Assembly (NCBI RefSeq): GCF_005771565.1
Contig: NZ_VAWA01000003.1
Span: 62,001-126,000 of the forward strand
Reading direction: 5' to 3'
Length of the DNA stretch: 64,000 nucleotides
DNA from: Nesterenkonia sphaerica
GTDB lineage: Bacteria; Actinomycetota; Actinomycetes; Actinomycetales; Micrococcaceae
Under the pieces are notes generated by a model. The model was not told where the DNA came from. It saw only the letters and a program-made list of their open reading frames with translations, and made no database searches. The translations under genes were made by a program, and so were the position numbers. Below, piece after piece: positions 1 through 9,411 of the stretch. Numbering within the stretch: position 1 is the first letter of the stretch; each line of letters starts with the position of its first letter.

Positions 1-452
1 ACCTTGATGGGTACGCCGAGGAATGTGCGCATCGGCGGGTGATGCTCGGGGAAGCCCACTGATCTGGAATCCGCCGACAGGTCGTTCAGCCTCATGGGAC
101 CGGAGCTTTCGATCACGGCACCAAGAATTCCGCGACCTCGAGGCAGGTCACCGATCCGGTCGACGACGTCCTGCGGCATGCCGACGTGTATGAACCGTTC
201 GAGACGTCCTTCGGAGTCAATCACTCCGAGCGCGCCGTATCTGGCGTCCACCAGGGTTACTGCCGATTCCGCGATTCTGCGCAGGAGTTTCTCGAGGTCG
301 AGTTCTCCGGTCACCAGCTGGCTTGCGCTGAGCAAACCGCGTAGGCCGCGGGGTTCGGTGAGGAAACGGTGACGGCGAGCTTCGGCGGCACGCGACCCAT
401 CGCTTGCCGTCCCCACGTCGGAATTCACCGGACGAGGATGGCGAGCATCCAT
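1..452 (-). CDS. GAF-domain sensor histidine kinase, N-terminal part (cut by window edge)
   Basis: The gene enters from position 452 and runs off the left edge, so only its first 150 codons are visible and no stop is seen. After a basic stretch of about 35 residues comes a GAF domain with the blocks ARYGALGVID, FIHVGMP, LPRGRGILGAVI and HPPMRTFLGVPI. These resemble the GAF sensors of the actinobacterial DevS/DosS kinase family, so the missing C-terminus probably holds a HisKA_3/HATPase core; that part is inference. The ATG at 452 has a GAGGTGG Shine-Dalgarno eight bases upstream. A TACAAT -10-like hexamer lies at 518-513 on the same strand. Whether the GAF domain binds haem, as in DevS, cannot be judged here. 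Confidence 0.8.
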   Translation of the reverse strand, partial: MDARHPRPVNSDVGTASDGSRAAEARRHRFLTEPRGLRGLLSASQLVTGELDLEKLLRRIAESAVTLVDARYGALGVIDSEGRLERFIHVGMPQDVVDRIGDLPRGRGILGAVIESSGPMRLNDLSADSRSVGFPEHHPPMRTFLGVPIK

Positions 453-561
453 ACGATTTACCACCTCGCCGTCGACTACAACGCTGCCATCACCGGTAGA
501 GCCCTACGAAAAATTGTAGAGTCGGCTGAATCGTCGGGGAAGCCCCGCCTCCGGTGGGCCT

Positions 562-3500
562 CTACTCCAGCACCAGTATCAGGTCTCCTCCGTCAACTTG
601 CTGCAGGCCGTTGACCGCCAAGCGCGCCACCGTGCCGGCGGCCGGGGCGGTGATGCCGGACTCCATCTTCATCGCCTCGATGCTTGCGACGGTCTGTCCA
701 GCCTCGACCGCATCGCCCTCTGCGACTTGGACCGAGACCGCGCCGGCGAACGGGGCTGCCACATGAGCGGGGTTCTTGGGATCAGCCTTTTCCGCGGCGG
801 CCACCTTCGACTCCACCGACTCGTCCCGGACCATGACCTGGCGTGCCTGCCCGTTGAGGGTACACATCACCGTGCGCATGCCCTTCTCGTCCGGCTCCGA
901 GATGGTCTGCAGGGTCACCAGCAGGCGCACCCCCTTGCCGAGGGAGATCACATGCTCATGACCCGGGGTCATCCCGTAGAGGTAGTCGCGGGTATGCAGG
1001 ACATGAATGTCCCCGTACTTCTCCCGGGAAGCGGCAAAGTCACTGGTCGGCCCCGGGAAGAGCAGCCGGTTCAGTGCTGCGCGCCGGGTGGCCGAATCAG
1101 TCTCCAGCGCGGCGGCGTCGTCGTCCGATAACTCTTCGGCAAGGGGCTTCACCGTGCGGCCTTCAAGTGCCTTGGTACGGAACGGCTCCGGCCAGCCTCC
1201 TGGCGGGTCGCCCAGCTGACCGGCCAGGAACTGAATGACCGAATCGGGCAGGTCGTAGTCGCGGGGGCTGCGCTCGAACTCCGCCGGGTCAGCGCCCAGG
1301 CCCACCAGCTGCAGGGCCAGGTCCCCGACCACCTTCGAGCTCGGGGTCACCTTCACCAGCCTGCCGAGCATCTTGTCCGCGGCGTAGTACATGTCCTCGA
1401 TCTGCTCAAACCGCTCCCCCAGGCCCAGGGCGATCGCCTGCTGCCGCAGGTTGGACAGCTGCCCGCCGGGGATCTCATGGCGGTAGACCCGTCCGGTGGG
1501 CCCGGGCAGGCCGGACTCGAACGGCGCGTAGATACCGCGCACCGCTTCCCAGTACGGCTCCAGGGAGGCCACCGCCTCCAATCCCAGCCCGGTGTCGCGT
1601 TCGGTGTTCTCCAGCGCCGCCACCAGCGCTGAGGCCGGGGGCTGGGAGGTGGTCGAGGCCATCGACGCGGTGGCCACGTCCACCGCATCCACACCCGCCT
1701 CCGCCGCGGCGAGCAGCGTCGCCAGCTGACCTCCTGCGGTGTCATGGGTGTGCAGGTGGACCGGGAGGTCGAACTCCCGGCGCAGCGCGGTGACCAGGGT
1801 CTTCGCCGCCTGCGGCCGCAGCAGGCCCGCCATGTCCTTGATCGCCAGGATATGCGCGCCGGCGTCGACCATTCGCTGCGCCAGCTGCAGGTAGTAGTCC
1901 AGGGTGTACAGACTCTCCTGCGGGTCAGCGAGGTTGCCGGTGTAGCACAGCGCGGCCTCGGCGACGGCGGTGCCGGTGGAGCGCACTGCCTCAATGGCGG
2001 GGATGACCTGATCGACGTCGTTGAGCGCGTCGAAGATGCGGAAGATGTCCACCCCGGTGGCGGCGGCCTCCTGCACGAAGGCCTCGGTGACCTTCAGCGG
2101 GTAGGGGGTGTAGCCGACGGTGTTGCGGCCGCGCAGCAGCATCTGCAGGGGGATGTTCGGCATCTCCTCGCGCAACCAGGCCAGCCGGTCCCAGGGGTCT
2201 TCGGAGAGGAAGCGGAGGGCGACGTCGTAGGTGGCCCCGCCCCAGACCTCAGCGGAGAACAGTCCGGGAGTCACGTGCGCTACCGCCGGCGCTGCGGCCA
2301 GGAGGTCACGGGTGCGCACGCGGGTGGCCAACAGTGACTGATGCGCATCACGGAAGGTGGTGTCGGTGACCGCCAATGCCTGGGTCTCGCGCAGCTTCCG
2401 CGCGAAGGCCTCCGGCCCCTGAGCCAGCAGGAGATCTCGCCAGCCCGGCGGTTTCGGCTGCTCGGAGGGACCGTCGAAGGGTGAGCGGTCCGGTTCGTCG
2501 CGTTTGTCCCCGGGGAACTTCGGCAGTTTGTCCCTCGGGTCCAGGCCCTGCACCCGCGGCCCGTGCGGTTGGTTGACCGTGATGTCAGAGAGGTACTGCA
2601 GCGCCTTCGAGCCCCGGTCCTGGGACCGGTTGGCGGTGGCCAGCTCAGGGTGCTTGTCGATGAAGTCCGTGGCGGTGTCGCCGGCGAGGAATTCCTCGGA
2701 GCTGAGCACATTGAGCAGGAAGGGGATGTTGGTGGCGACTCCCCGGATCCGGAACTCGGCCAGAGCCCGGCGGGACCGGGAGACCGCGGTGAGGTAGTCC
2801 CGCCCTCGGCTGGTCAGCTTCACCAGCATGGAGTCGAAGTGCGGGCTGATCTCCGCACCGGCATAGGCAGTGCCGCCATCGAGCCGGATCCCGGAACCTC
2901 CGGCGGAGCGGTACGCGGTGATGGTGCCGACATCGGGCCGGAAGCCGTTGGCCGGGTCCTCGGTGGTGATCCGGCACTGCAGCGCTGAGCCGCGCACTCG
3001 CAGGTTCTCCTGCCGAATCCCGAGATCCTCCAGCGTTTCGCCAGCCGCGATGCGTATTTGGGAGGCCACGAGGTCCACATCAGTGATCTCCTCGGTGACC
3101 GTGTGCTCGACCTGGATGCGTGGGTTCATCTCAATGAACACATGCTGCCCCGCGCGTTCTCCGACGGTCTCCAGCAGGAACTCCACAGTGCCCGCGTTGC
3201 GGTAGTTCATGGCCTTTGCGAACGCCACGGCATCGCGGTGCAGGGCCTGTCGGATCTCCTCATCGAGGTTGGGAGCCGGGGCGATCTCCACCACTTTCTG
3301 GTGCCGGCGCTGCAGCGAGCAGTCCCGTTCGAACAGGTGGACGATATTGCCCTGCGCATCAGCCAACACCTGCACTTCGATGTGCCGGGGCCGGGCCACC
3401 GCCATTTCGATGAACACGGTGGGGTTGCCGAAGGCGGTGTCCGCCTCATGCATTGCAGACTTCAGTGCGTCGGTGAGGTCCTCGCGGCGCTCGACGCGGC

Positions 3501-4005
3501 GCATCCCGCGGCCGCCGCCGCCAGCGACGGCTTTGACGAAGACGGGGAAGCCGATCCGTTCAGCCTCTGCGGTGAGCTGGTCAATATCCTTGGAGGGCTC
3601 GGAGCTGTCGAGTACCGGGATGCCGGCGGACTTGGCTGCACGCAGTGCCCGCACTTTGTCTCCGGTGGACTCCAGCACATCAGCCGGCGGTCCGACGAAG
3701 GTGATTCCGGCCTGCTCTGCCGCGCGAGCCAGCTCAGGGTTCTCGGAGAGGAACCCGTAGCCGGGGTAGATGGCCTCCGCGCCAGCATGCTGAGCCACCC
3801 GGATGATCTCGTCGACGTCCAAGTAGGCGCGCACGGGGTGTCCCTCATTGCCGATGCGATACGACTCATCGGCTTTTTGCCGGTGCAGGGAATTGCGGTC
3901 CTCGTGCGGGTACACCGCGACAGTGCGAGCGCCGAGCTCCACACCAGCGCGCAGCGCGCGGATGGCGATCTCCCCGCGATTGGCGACCAGGATCTTTGAA
4001 AACAT
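562..4005 (-). CDS. pyc: Pyruvate carboxylase
   Basis: A 1147-residue biotin enzyme that carboxylates pyruvate to oxaloacetate, the anaplerotic entry to the TCA cycle in the cytosol. The biotin carboxylase domain covers about residues 1-455 (start FSKILVANRGEIAIRA, ATP-grasp loop GGGGRGMRRV). The carboxyltransferase domain begins near residue 540 (DTTFRDAHQSLLATR). The biotinyl domain ends the protein with EAMKMES, its lysine being about 34 residues from the C-terminus as usual. Length is normal for the single-chain enzyme. I chose the ATG at 4005 because GGAAGG lies eight bases upstream; a TTG at 4008 is the alternative. It is transcribed alone, probably from the -10 hexamer at 4069-4064. 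Confidence 0.97.
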   Translation of the reverse strand: MFSKILVANRGEIAIRALRAGVELGARTVAVYPHEDRNSLHRQKADESYRIGNEGHPVRAYLDVDEIIRVAQHAGAEAIYPGYGFLSENPELARAAEQAGITFVGPPADVLESTGDKVRALRAAKSAGIPVLDSSEPSKDIDQLTAEAERIGFPVFVKAVAGGGGRGMRRVERREDLTDALKSAMHEADTAFGNPTVFIEMAVARPRHIEVQVLADAQGNIVHLFERDCSLQRRHQKVVEIAPAPNLDEEIRQALHRDAVAFAKAMNYRNAGTVEFLLETVGERAGQHVFIEMNPRIQVEHTVTEEITDVDLVASQIRIAAGETLEDLGIRQENLRVRGSALQCRITTEDPANGFRPDVGTITAYRSAGGSGIRLDGGTAYAGAEISPHFDSMLVKLTSRGRDYLTAVSRSRRALAEFRIRGVATNIPFLLNVLSSEEFLAGDTATDFIDKHPELATANRSQDRGSKALQYLSDITVNQPHGPRVQGLDPRDKLPKFPGDKRDEPDRSPFDGPSEQPKPPGWRDLLLAQGPEAFARKLRETQALAVTDTTFRDAHQSLLATRVRTRDLLAAAPAVAHVTPGLFSAEVWGGATYDVALRFLSEDPWDRLAWLREEMPNIPLQMLLRGRNTVGYTPYPLKVTEAFVQEAAATGVDIFRIFDALNDVDQVIPAIEAVRSTGTAVAEAALCYTGNLADPQESLYTLDYYLQLAQRMVDAGAHILAIKDMAGLLRPQAAKTLVTALRREFDLPVHLHTHDTAGGQLATLLAAAEAGVDAVDVATASMASTTSQPPASALVAALENTERDTGLGLEAVASLEPYWEAVRGIYAPFESGLPGPTGRVYRHEIPGGQLSNLRQQAIALGLGERFEQIEDMYYAADKMLGRLVKVTPSSKVVGDLALQLVGLGADPAEFERSPRDYDLPDSVIQFLAGQLGDPPGGWPEPFRTKALEGRTVKPLAEELSDDDAAALETDSATRRAALNRLLFPGPTSDFAASREKYGDIHVLHTRDYLYGMTPGHEHVISLGKGVRLLVTLQTISEPDEKGMRTVMCTLNGQARQVMVRDESVESKVAAAEKADPKNPAHVAAPFAGAVSVQVAEGDAVEAGQTVASIEAMKMESGITAPAAGTVARLAVNGLQQVDGGDLILVLE

Positions 4006-4063
4006 CAAGCAGGCCTTCCGAGTATGCGTTCATTGCCGCCACCCCATTGTGGCAACCGCACCT

Positions 4064-4069
4064 AGACTA
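4064..4069 (-). promoter_or_regulatory. Candidate -10 element of pyc
   Basis: The minus strand reads TAGTCT here, a TAnnnT hexamer about 58 bases before the pyc ATG, which would give a leader of roughly 50 nucleotides. No convincing -35 was seen. The 102-base gap between pyc and dgt holds nothing else recognisable. Confidence 0.35.
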
Positions 4070-4107
4070 CCCTGGCATCGCGCGACGCCGGCCACAACAA
4101 GTCAGGC

Positions 4108-5430
4108 TCAGGCGAAGAGCGCGTTGGTGACCGGCTGTCCCTTGACCAAGGTGGCGTACCACTCCAGACAGGCCCCGTCAGTGAGCGAGGCGATCTGATC
4201 GATGATGGCACGGTGTCTGCCGGCGTCGTCGGCCGCTGCACGAAAGTCCGCCTGGAAGGGCGGCTCCAGGAACCGGTCTCCGGTTTCCATCAGCAGCCCG
4301 TGGAGGGCTTGAAGCACCTCGGTCTGCCTGGTGTACACAGGTAGCTGCTCCCGGGAGGCCATGATGTAATGCGCGGCGATACCTTTCATCACCCCGATCT
4401 CCTCCAGGGTGTGATCGGGGATCACCAGGTCAGCCTCATGCCGCACCAGCGGCTTGTCTCCGTGTGCGGTGCGGGTGGCTGACCAGAACTCGTGGCAGAA
4501 CCGTCCGATGAGCTCGGAGGTCATGTTCTTCAGCGCCGCGAGTGCGCGCCGAGAGCCGTCAGACTCCCGCACCCAGTGATCGTTGGCCTCCAGTCTGGAG
4601 ATGGCGGCGTCGACCTGGTCCTCCGGGGTGTCTGCGAGGTACCACTCCTGCACGGTCTGGATGACCCGGGCCCGCTGGACGCTGTCCTGGAGAAACTTCA
4701 GCTGGAAGCGGCCGTTGACGATGCCGTCTTCGACATCGTGCACCGAGTAGGCGATGTCGTCTGCGGCGTCCATCACCTGCGCCTCCATACACTTACGCGT
4801 CCCGGCGACCCCGGCGCGCATCCAGGTGAAGACGTCCAGATCATCCTCGTAGGCGCCGAACTTCGGGCTGCGGGTGCCCTCGGCGGTCAGCGGTGCCTGG
4901 TGCGCCCGCCACGGGTACTTCACTGCCGCGTCCAGGCTGGCGCGGGTGAGGTTCAGCCCGGCTGAGCGTCCGTCGGGGTGGAAGCGTTTGGTCTCCAGGC
5001 GGCACAGCACCCTTAAGGTCTGGGCATTGCCCTCGAACCCGCCGATGTCCCCGGCGAGCCTGTTGAGCACCTTCTCGCCGTGGTGGCCGAACGGGGGGTG
5101 GCCCAAGTCGTGGGAGAGGCAGGCGGCGTCGACGACATCCGGGTCGCAGCCCAGCATGCGCCCCAGTTCGCGGCCCACCTGGGCGACCTCCAGGGAGTGG
5201 GTCAGCCGGGTGCGGGAGAAGTCGTCGCTGCTGGGTGAGACCACCTGGGTCTTGGCGCCCAGCCGGCGCAGGGCTGAGGAGTGCAGCAGGCGAGCGCGGT
5301 CACGTTCAAAGCTGGAGCGGTAGACCGATTTGCCGTGCTCGGGAACCCAGCGGTCCTCATCGACCTCGGTGTACCCGGGGGCGAGCGCCGAATACTTCCC
5401 CTCGATCCGCTCTACGTTCCGCACGCTCAT
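4108..5430 (-). CDS. dgt: Deoxyguanosinetriphosphate triphosphohydrolase (dGTPase), HD superfamily
   Basis: The 440-residue protein should hydrolyse dGTP (or other dNTPs) to the nucleoside and tripolyphosphate and so help control dNTP pools. It has the family N-terminus YRSSFERDRARLLHS, the first metal ligand in TRLTHS (His78), the HD pair in CLSHDLGHPPFGHHGE (His107-Asp108) and the later AQVMDAADDIAYSVHD block with further metal ligands. Length fits the DgtB-like bacterial family. The ATG at 5430 has no Shine-Dalgarno but lies seven bases after a TAGGGT -10 hexamer, which suggests a leaderless mRNA. That hexamer begins with the TAG stop codon of dusB upstream, so dgt can be expressed both with dusB and alone. 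Confidence 0.93.
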   Translation of the reverse strand: MSVRNVERIEGKYSALAPGYTEVDEDRWVPEHGKSVYRSSFERDRARLLHSSALRRLGAKTQVVSPSSDDFSRTRLTHSLEVAQVGRELGRMLGCDPDVVDAACLSHDLGHPPFGHHGEKVLNRLAGDIGGFEGNAQTLRVLCRLETKRFHPDGRSAGLNLTRASLDAAVKYPWRAHQAPLTAEGTRSPKFGAYEDDLDVFTWMRAGVAGTRKCMEAQVMDAADDIAYSVHDVEDGIVNGRFQLKFLQDSVQRARVIQTVQEWYLADTPEDQVDAAISRLEANDHWVRESDGSRRALAALKNMTSELIGRFCHEFWSATRTAHGDKPLVRHEADLVIPDHTLEEIGVMKGIAAHYIMASREQLPVYTRQTEVLQALHGLLMETGDRFLEPPFQADFRAAADDAGRHRAIIDQIASLTDGACLEWYATLVKGQPVTNALFA

Positions 5431-5437
5431 GAGCTCA

Positions 5438-5443
5438 ACCCTA
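5438..5443 (-). promoter_or_regulatory. Leaderless promoter -10 of dgt, overlapping the dusB stop codon
   Basis: On the minus strand TAGGGT is followed by seven bases and then the dgt ATG. This spacing puts the transcription start at or next to the start codon, and no Shine-Dalgarno is present. The first three bases of the hexamer are the dusB stop codon. Confidence 0.5.
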
Positions 5444-6631
5444 TCCCCCGGAGATGTCCACCTCGGCAGCCTGGATCATCTCCTGCTGGTCCGCGTTGAG
5501 CTCCTGAGAGGCCAGCCAGTCCTGCGGGAGGTGGACTTTCTTGGGTGATCCGGCGCGGCCGCGCGGGCCTTCGGCGGCCTGGCCCGGGTAGCCCAGGCTC
5601 TGGTCGAGCTGGCCCAGCAGGTCCTGCAGCTGCTGCAGCGACTCCACGGTGACCAGCTGGGTGCGCAGCGCGGAGCCCACCGGGTAGCCCTTGAAGTACC
5701 AGGCCACATGCTTCCGGATGTCCTGCATGGCTTTGCGCTCGTCGCCGTCGAAGTAGGGGATCAGCATCTGGGCGTGGTGCAGCAGGGTCCGGCAGACCAT
5801 CTCCACGCCGGGACGGTAGCGGTCCTCGCGGCCCTCGAAGGCTGCCTGCAGGTCACCGAACAACCATGGCCGGCCCTGGCAGCCACGGCCGACGACGACG
5901 CCGTCGACCCCGGTCTGTTCCACCATCCGGACAGCATCCTCGGCGCTCCAGATGTCTCCGTTGCCGAGCACCGGCAGGTCCGGCAGGGTGTCGCGCAGAT
6001 CCTTGATCGCGTCCCAGTCCGCCTGACCGGAGTAGTGCTGGCGTGCGGTGCGGCCGTGCAGAGCCACCGCAGCCACACCGGAATCGCGGGCGACGCGGCC
6101 CGCTTCGCGGTAGGTGAGATGGTCGTCGTCGACCCCTTTGCGCATTTTGACGGTGACCGGGATGTTGGCCCGCGAGGCCTCGCGTACGGCGGTGGCGACG
6201 ATGGACTCGAACAGCCGGATCTTCCACGGCAGGGCTGAGCCGCCGCCTTTGCGGGTGACTTTGGGAACCGGGCAGCCGAAGTTGAGGTCGATGTGGTCGG
6301 CCCGGTCCTCTTCGACCAGCATGCGCACCGCATGCCCGGTGGTGACCGGGTCCACGGAGTAGAGCTGGACGGAGCGAGGCACCTCATCGGGCTCGTGCTT
6401 GATGATGCGCAGCGATTCCGGCCGGCGTTCGACCAGAGCGCGGGCGGTCACCATCTCATTGACGTAGAGTCCGCCGCCGTACTCCCGGCAGAGCCGGCGG
6501 AAGGCGGTGTTGGTGATGCCGGCCATCGGGGCCAGCACCACCGGCGTGTCCACGGTGATCGGTCCCAGTTGCAGCGCCGGCAGCAGGGCCTGGCGCGGGG
6601 AGTTGCTCAGCGTCTCTGTCACGTTCTCCAT
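5441..6631 (-). CDS. dusB: tRNA-dihydrouridine synthase (DusB type)
   Basis: This 396-residue flavoenzyme reduces a uridine in the D-loop of tRNA using FMN and NADPH. The N-terminal TIM-barrel carries the FMN-binding APMAGITNTAFRRL motif (residues 35-48) and the catalytic cysteine in NFGCPVPKV (Cys120). KMRKG, ALHGRTARQHYSG, GNGDI and GRGCQGRPW follow in the family order. The C-terminal helical tRNA-binding part is complete, including HVAWYFKG. It ends ten bases before the dgt start on the same strand, so the two genes are probably co-transcribed. An inverted repeat lies just upstream at 6655-6708. Confidence 0.94.
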   Translation of the reverse strand: MENVTETLSNSPRQALLPALQLGPITVDTPVVLAPMAGITNTAFRRLCREYGGGLYVNEMVTARALVERRPESLRIIKHEPDEVPRSVQLYSVDPVTTGHAVRMLVEEDRADHIDLNFGCPVPKVTRKGGGSALPWKIRLFESIVATAVREASRANIPVTVKMRKGVDDDHLTYREAGRVARDSGVAAVALHGRTARQHYSGQADWDAIKDLRDTLPDLPVLGNGDIWSAEDAVRMVEQTGVDGVVVGRGCQGRPWLFGDLQAAFEGREDRYRPGVEMVCRTLLHHAQMLIPYFDGDERKAMQDIRKHVAWYFKGYPVGSALRTQLVTVESLQQLQDLLGQLDQSLGYPGQAAEGPRGRAGSPKKVHLPQDWLASQELNADQQEMIQAAEVDISGG

Positions 6632-6654
6632 TGTCCGTATCTGGTCAAGCCGCC

Positions 6655-6708
6655 GCGCTGTTTCGCCTGCTCCGCAGGTTATGCCCCGCGGTGGAGGCGA
6701 AACAGTGC
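6655..6708. terminator. Inverted repeat / hairpin between the acetyltransferase gene and dusB
   Basis: GCGCTGTTTCGCCT (6655-6668) is matched by AGGCGAAACAGTGC (6695-6708), 13 of 14 positions pairing around a 26-base loop. On the minus strand it follows the acetyltransferase stop and precedes the dusB start. It could act as a terminator or a leader structure. There is no clear U-run, so the role is uncertain. Confidence 0.45.
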
Positions 6709-6794
6709 GGAGGTTTGCGCTGTGGCGAGGGTCGAGTCTGCACCGGCACGCGGGGGGCGGCGCGCCGCGGTCGCGGGACCGGTCACCCGTCAGC

Positions 6795-7745
6795 TCAGCT
6801 GGCGTCGCGAGCGTAGATCAGGGCTTCGAAGTCGATCTCGGCGTCGTCGTCAGCTGCGAGTTCATCGGTGATCCGCTTCAGCGGCACCATGGAGTCGTCG
6901 ACCTCCACGGAGACCGGGAAGCGCGCGGCCACCAGTCCCAGCAGCTGCCGGACTGCGTGCTCCGCCCGCTCCGGACCCAACTGCGGGTCCCAACCGAGCA
7001 GCACATCAGCCGGGTCCTCGGTGCGTTCGGGTGTGTAGCTGACCGCGAAGGCCAGGATGGGTTTGTGGTGCTCATCGGCGGTGGAGCGGAGCACTACCGC
7101 TCCGGTGGCTCCGGCTTCCGGGGCCAGGAGCATCTGCTGAGCCCGGCCCAGGGTCATCTCCGCGCGGTCCCATCCGTGCACGGCGTTGTAGAAGTCGGTC
7201 ACCAACTGGGTCAGCTCCACCGAGCCGGTGGCAATCTCCTCCAGGTCGATGGGCAGATTCTCCACATCCGGCACCGGCAGGCTCCCAGGCTGGACGATCA
7301 CCTCCCGGGAGTGCTGGACCTTGGTGAACCCGTTGTCCTTCAGGAAGCACTGGGCGGCCGAGCCCTTGGCGCACCGAGCTTTGAGGCTCTGCACCTCACA
7401 GTTGGGGATCTCCGCCTCGAGGATCTGCAGCAGCTGCACCGCAATGCCCCGGCGCCGATATTCGGGCGCGACCTCGGCGTAGAAGGAGAGCCGGTCCGGG
7501 TGCAGCGCCGAGCGGAAGATGGTGGCCGCGGCCAGGGGGATGCCGTTGTCTTCGGCCACAATGCAGCGCGACCAGGGCTCATTGGAAGAGGGCCGGAGCA
7601 GGCTGCGGTCGCGGTGGTGCATGGGGTTCTCGGGATCGCCCCACACTTCCAGGAGCTTGAGGTCATCTCCTTCGGCCCACGGCCGCACGGTGAGGCCCGA
7701 GTCGAGAGTCAGAGTGGGCAGGCCCGAAGGCTCGTTCGGAAACAT
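6795..7745 (-). CDS. GNAT-family N-acetyltransferase
   Basis: A 316-residue protein whose N-terminal half is a GNAT acetyl-CoA fold: FYAEVAPEYRRRGIAVQLLQ (from about residue 88) is the strand beta4 plus the acetyl-CoA pyrophosphate loop (RRRGIA). A later FLKDNGFTK segment is the usual C-terminal GNAT strand. The second half (about residues 150-316) has no domain I can name and may be a second, degenerate GNAT domain. The acetylated substrate cannot be told from sequence. The ATG at 7745 has no Shine-Dalgarno and sits eight bases after a TACGCT -10, so the mRNA is probably leaderless. It stands alone between glyS and dusB, all on the minus strand. Confidence 0.8.
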   Translation of the reverse strand: MFPNEPSGLPTLTLDSGLTVRPWAEGDDLKLLEVWGDPENPMHHRDRSLLRPSSNEPWSRCIVAEDNGIPLAAATIFRSALHPDRLSFYAEVAPEYRRRGIAVQLLQILEAEIPNCEVQSLKARCAKGSAAQCFLKDNGFTKVQHSREVIVQPGSLPVPDVENLPIDLEEIATGSVELTQLVTDFYNAVHGWDRAEMTLGRAQQMLLAPEAGATGAVVLRSTADEHHKPILAFAVSYTPERTEDPADVLLGWDPQLGPERAEHAVRQLLGLVAARFPVSVEVDDSMVPLKRITDELAADDDAEIDFEALIYARDAS

Positions 7746-7753
7746 CGCCAGCT

Positions 7754-7782
7754 AGCGTAGACCCGTTTCAGCGCCTGCGCAA
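7754..7782 (-). promoter_or_regulatory. Leaderless promoter of the GNAT gene
   Basis: On the minus strand a TTGCGC -35 (7782-7777) is followed by a 17-base spacer and a TACGCT -10 (7759-7754). Only eight bases separate the -10 from the ATG. Confidence 0.55.
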
Positions 7783-7844
7783 CGCGCTGCTGGCGCGCCC
7801 CCGAGGCGGAGACAGGTCTGGCCAGGCCGCGCCACGCCGGCTCC

Positions 7845-7918
7845 CAGTGCACACCTGACCAGTCCACACCTGGCCCGTCCACATCTGGCAGGCCACGCCT
7901 GCCAGGCCGCACCACATC
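7845..7918. repeat. Degenerate 15-bp tandem repeats after glyS
   Basis: Five imperfect units follow each other: cagtgcacacctgac, cagtccacacctggc, ccgtccacatctggc, aggccacgcctgcc and aggccgcaccacatc. They share a (g/c)ccacacctg core. They fill most of the gap between the glyS stop and the acetyltransferase promoter. The weak reading frame through them on the minus strand has no start signal and I do not call it a gene. Confidence 0.45.
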
Positions 7919-9299
7919 AGGCCATCAGCTTGTCGACCAGGAAGCGCTGGACCTGATCCAGCGCCACCCGCTCCTGCGTCATGGCGTCCCGGTCCCGGAT
8001 GGTAACCGCCTGGTCTTCGAGGGTGTCGAAGTCCACGGTGATGCAGAAGGGGGTGCCGATCTCGTCCTGGCGGCGGTACCGGCGGCCGATGGCCCCGGCG
8101 TCGTCGTAGTCGATGTTCCAGTTCCGGCGCAGGGTCTCCGCCAGCCGGTGGGCAGGCTCGGCCAGCTCAGGCTTCTTCGACAGCGGAAGCACTGCCGCCT
8201 TCACCGGCGCCAGCTTGGGGTGCAGCTTCAGCACCGTACGGACATCGGTGCCGCCCTTGGTGTTCGGGGCCTCGTCCTCGGTGTAGGCATCCACCAGGAA
8301 GGCCATCATGGACCGGGTCAGGCCAAAACTGGGTTCGATCACGTAGGGGACGTAGCGCTCCCCGCTTGCCTGGTCGAAGTAGCTGAGCTCCTTGCCGGAG
8401 TTTTTGATGTGGGTGCCCAGGTCATAGTCGGTGCGGTTGGCGATGCCCATCAGCTCGCCCCACTCCGAGCCGTGGAAGCCGAACCGGTACTCCAGGTCAA
8501 TGGTGCTGGCCGAGTAGTGGGCACGCTCGCCGTCGGGGACGTCGAACCGGCGCAGATTCTCCGGGTTCAGGCCCAGGTCGGTGAACCAGGCTTCGCAGGC
8601 CTCCACCCACTTGTCGAACCACTCGCCGGCATCCTGCGGCGCCACGAAGTACTCTATCTCCATCTGTTCGAACTCGCGGGTGCGGAAGATGAAGTTCCCG
8701 GGCGTGATCTCGTTGCGGAAGGCTTTGCCGATCTGCCCGATGCCGAACGGTGGTTTCCGGCGGGCGGAGGTGACCACATTGGCGAAGTTGACGAAGATCC
8801 CCTGGGCGGTCTCCGGGCGCAGGTAGTGCAGGCCCTCCTGGTTGTCCACCGGACCCAGATAGGTCTTCATCAGACCGGAGAACTGCTGCGGCTCGGTCCA
8901 CTTCCCGGGCTGGCCGGTCTCCGGGTCGCGGATGTCCGCCAGACCGTTCTCCGGGGGCCGGCCGTGCTTGGCCTCGTATGCCTCAATGAGGTGATCGGCC
9001 CGGTAGCGCCGGTGGGTGTGCAGCGACTCGACCAGGGGGTCGGTGAAGGTCTCCACATGCCCGGAGGCCTCCCATACCGCGGCCGGAAGAATGATCGCGG
9101 AGTCCAGGCCCACCATGTCCCCGCGTCCGCGCACGAACGTCTGCCACCATTCGGCCTTGATGTTCTCCTTCAGCTCCGTGCCCAGCGGACCGTAGTCCCA
9201 GGCGGAGCGGGAGCCGCCGTAGATCTCTCCCGACTGGAAGACAAAACCGCGGCGCTTGGCCAGATTGGTGACTTTGTCGAGCGTGGACTCTTTGGCCAT
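7917..9299 (-). CDS. glyS: Glycyl-tRNA synthetase (class II, homodimeric alpha2 type)
   Basis: The 460-residue enzyme charges tRNA-Gly with glycine. It starts [25 protein letters not shown], the usual N-terminus of the alpha2 enzyme. Class II motif 2 is seen as [14 protein letters not shown] after [12 protein letters not shown], and motif 3 as [14 protein letters not shown] in the second half. The C-terminal anticodon-binding domain begins near [18 protein letters not shown]. Length is typical. The ATG at 9299 is preceded by GAGGAG. The leader contains a small perfect stem (CCTCAG-gcat-CTGAGG, 9333-9348), but no T-box motif was found. The gene stands alone. Confidence 0.96.
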   Translation of the reverse strand: MAKESTLDKVTNLAKRRGFVFQSGEIYGGSRSAWDYGPLGTELKENIKAEWWQTFVRGRGDMVGLDSAIILPAAVWEASGHVETFTDPLVESLHTHRRYRADHLIEAYEAKHGRPPENGLADIRDPETGQPGKWTEPQQFSGLMKTYLGPVDNQEGLHYLRPETAQGIFVNFANVVTSARRKPPFGIGQIGKAFRNEITPGNFIFRTREFEQMEIEYFVAPQDAGEWFDKWVEACEAWFTDLGLNPENLRRFDVPDGERAHYSASTIDLEYRFGFHGSEWGELMGIANRTDYDLGTHIKNSGKELSYFDQASGERYVPYVIEPSFGLTRSMMAFLVDAYTEDEAPNTKGGTDVRTVLKLHPKLAPVKAAVLPLSKKPELAEPAHRLAETLRRNWNIDYDDAGAIGRRYRRQDEIGTPFCITVDFDTLEDQAVTIRDRDAMTQERVALDQVQRFLVDKLMA

Positions 9300-9411
9300 G
9301 GTGGGGAGGAACTCCTCTTGGTTGAACTGTGGCCTCAGGCATCTGAGGGGCGCGTGGTCAGGACGACGCAGGCCAGCTTACCGGGGATGACGGCTGCAAG
9401 GGGTCCAGGGG

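Noticed and set aside
7709-7915. Small minus-strand frame through the tandem repeats after glyS
   Set aside because: No Shine-Dalgarno, no domain, and it owes its openness to the repeats.
9300-9411. Possible T-box or attenuator in the glyS leader
   Set aside because: Only a six-bp stem (9333-9348) is present; no T-box sequence or specifier loop was seen.
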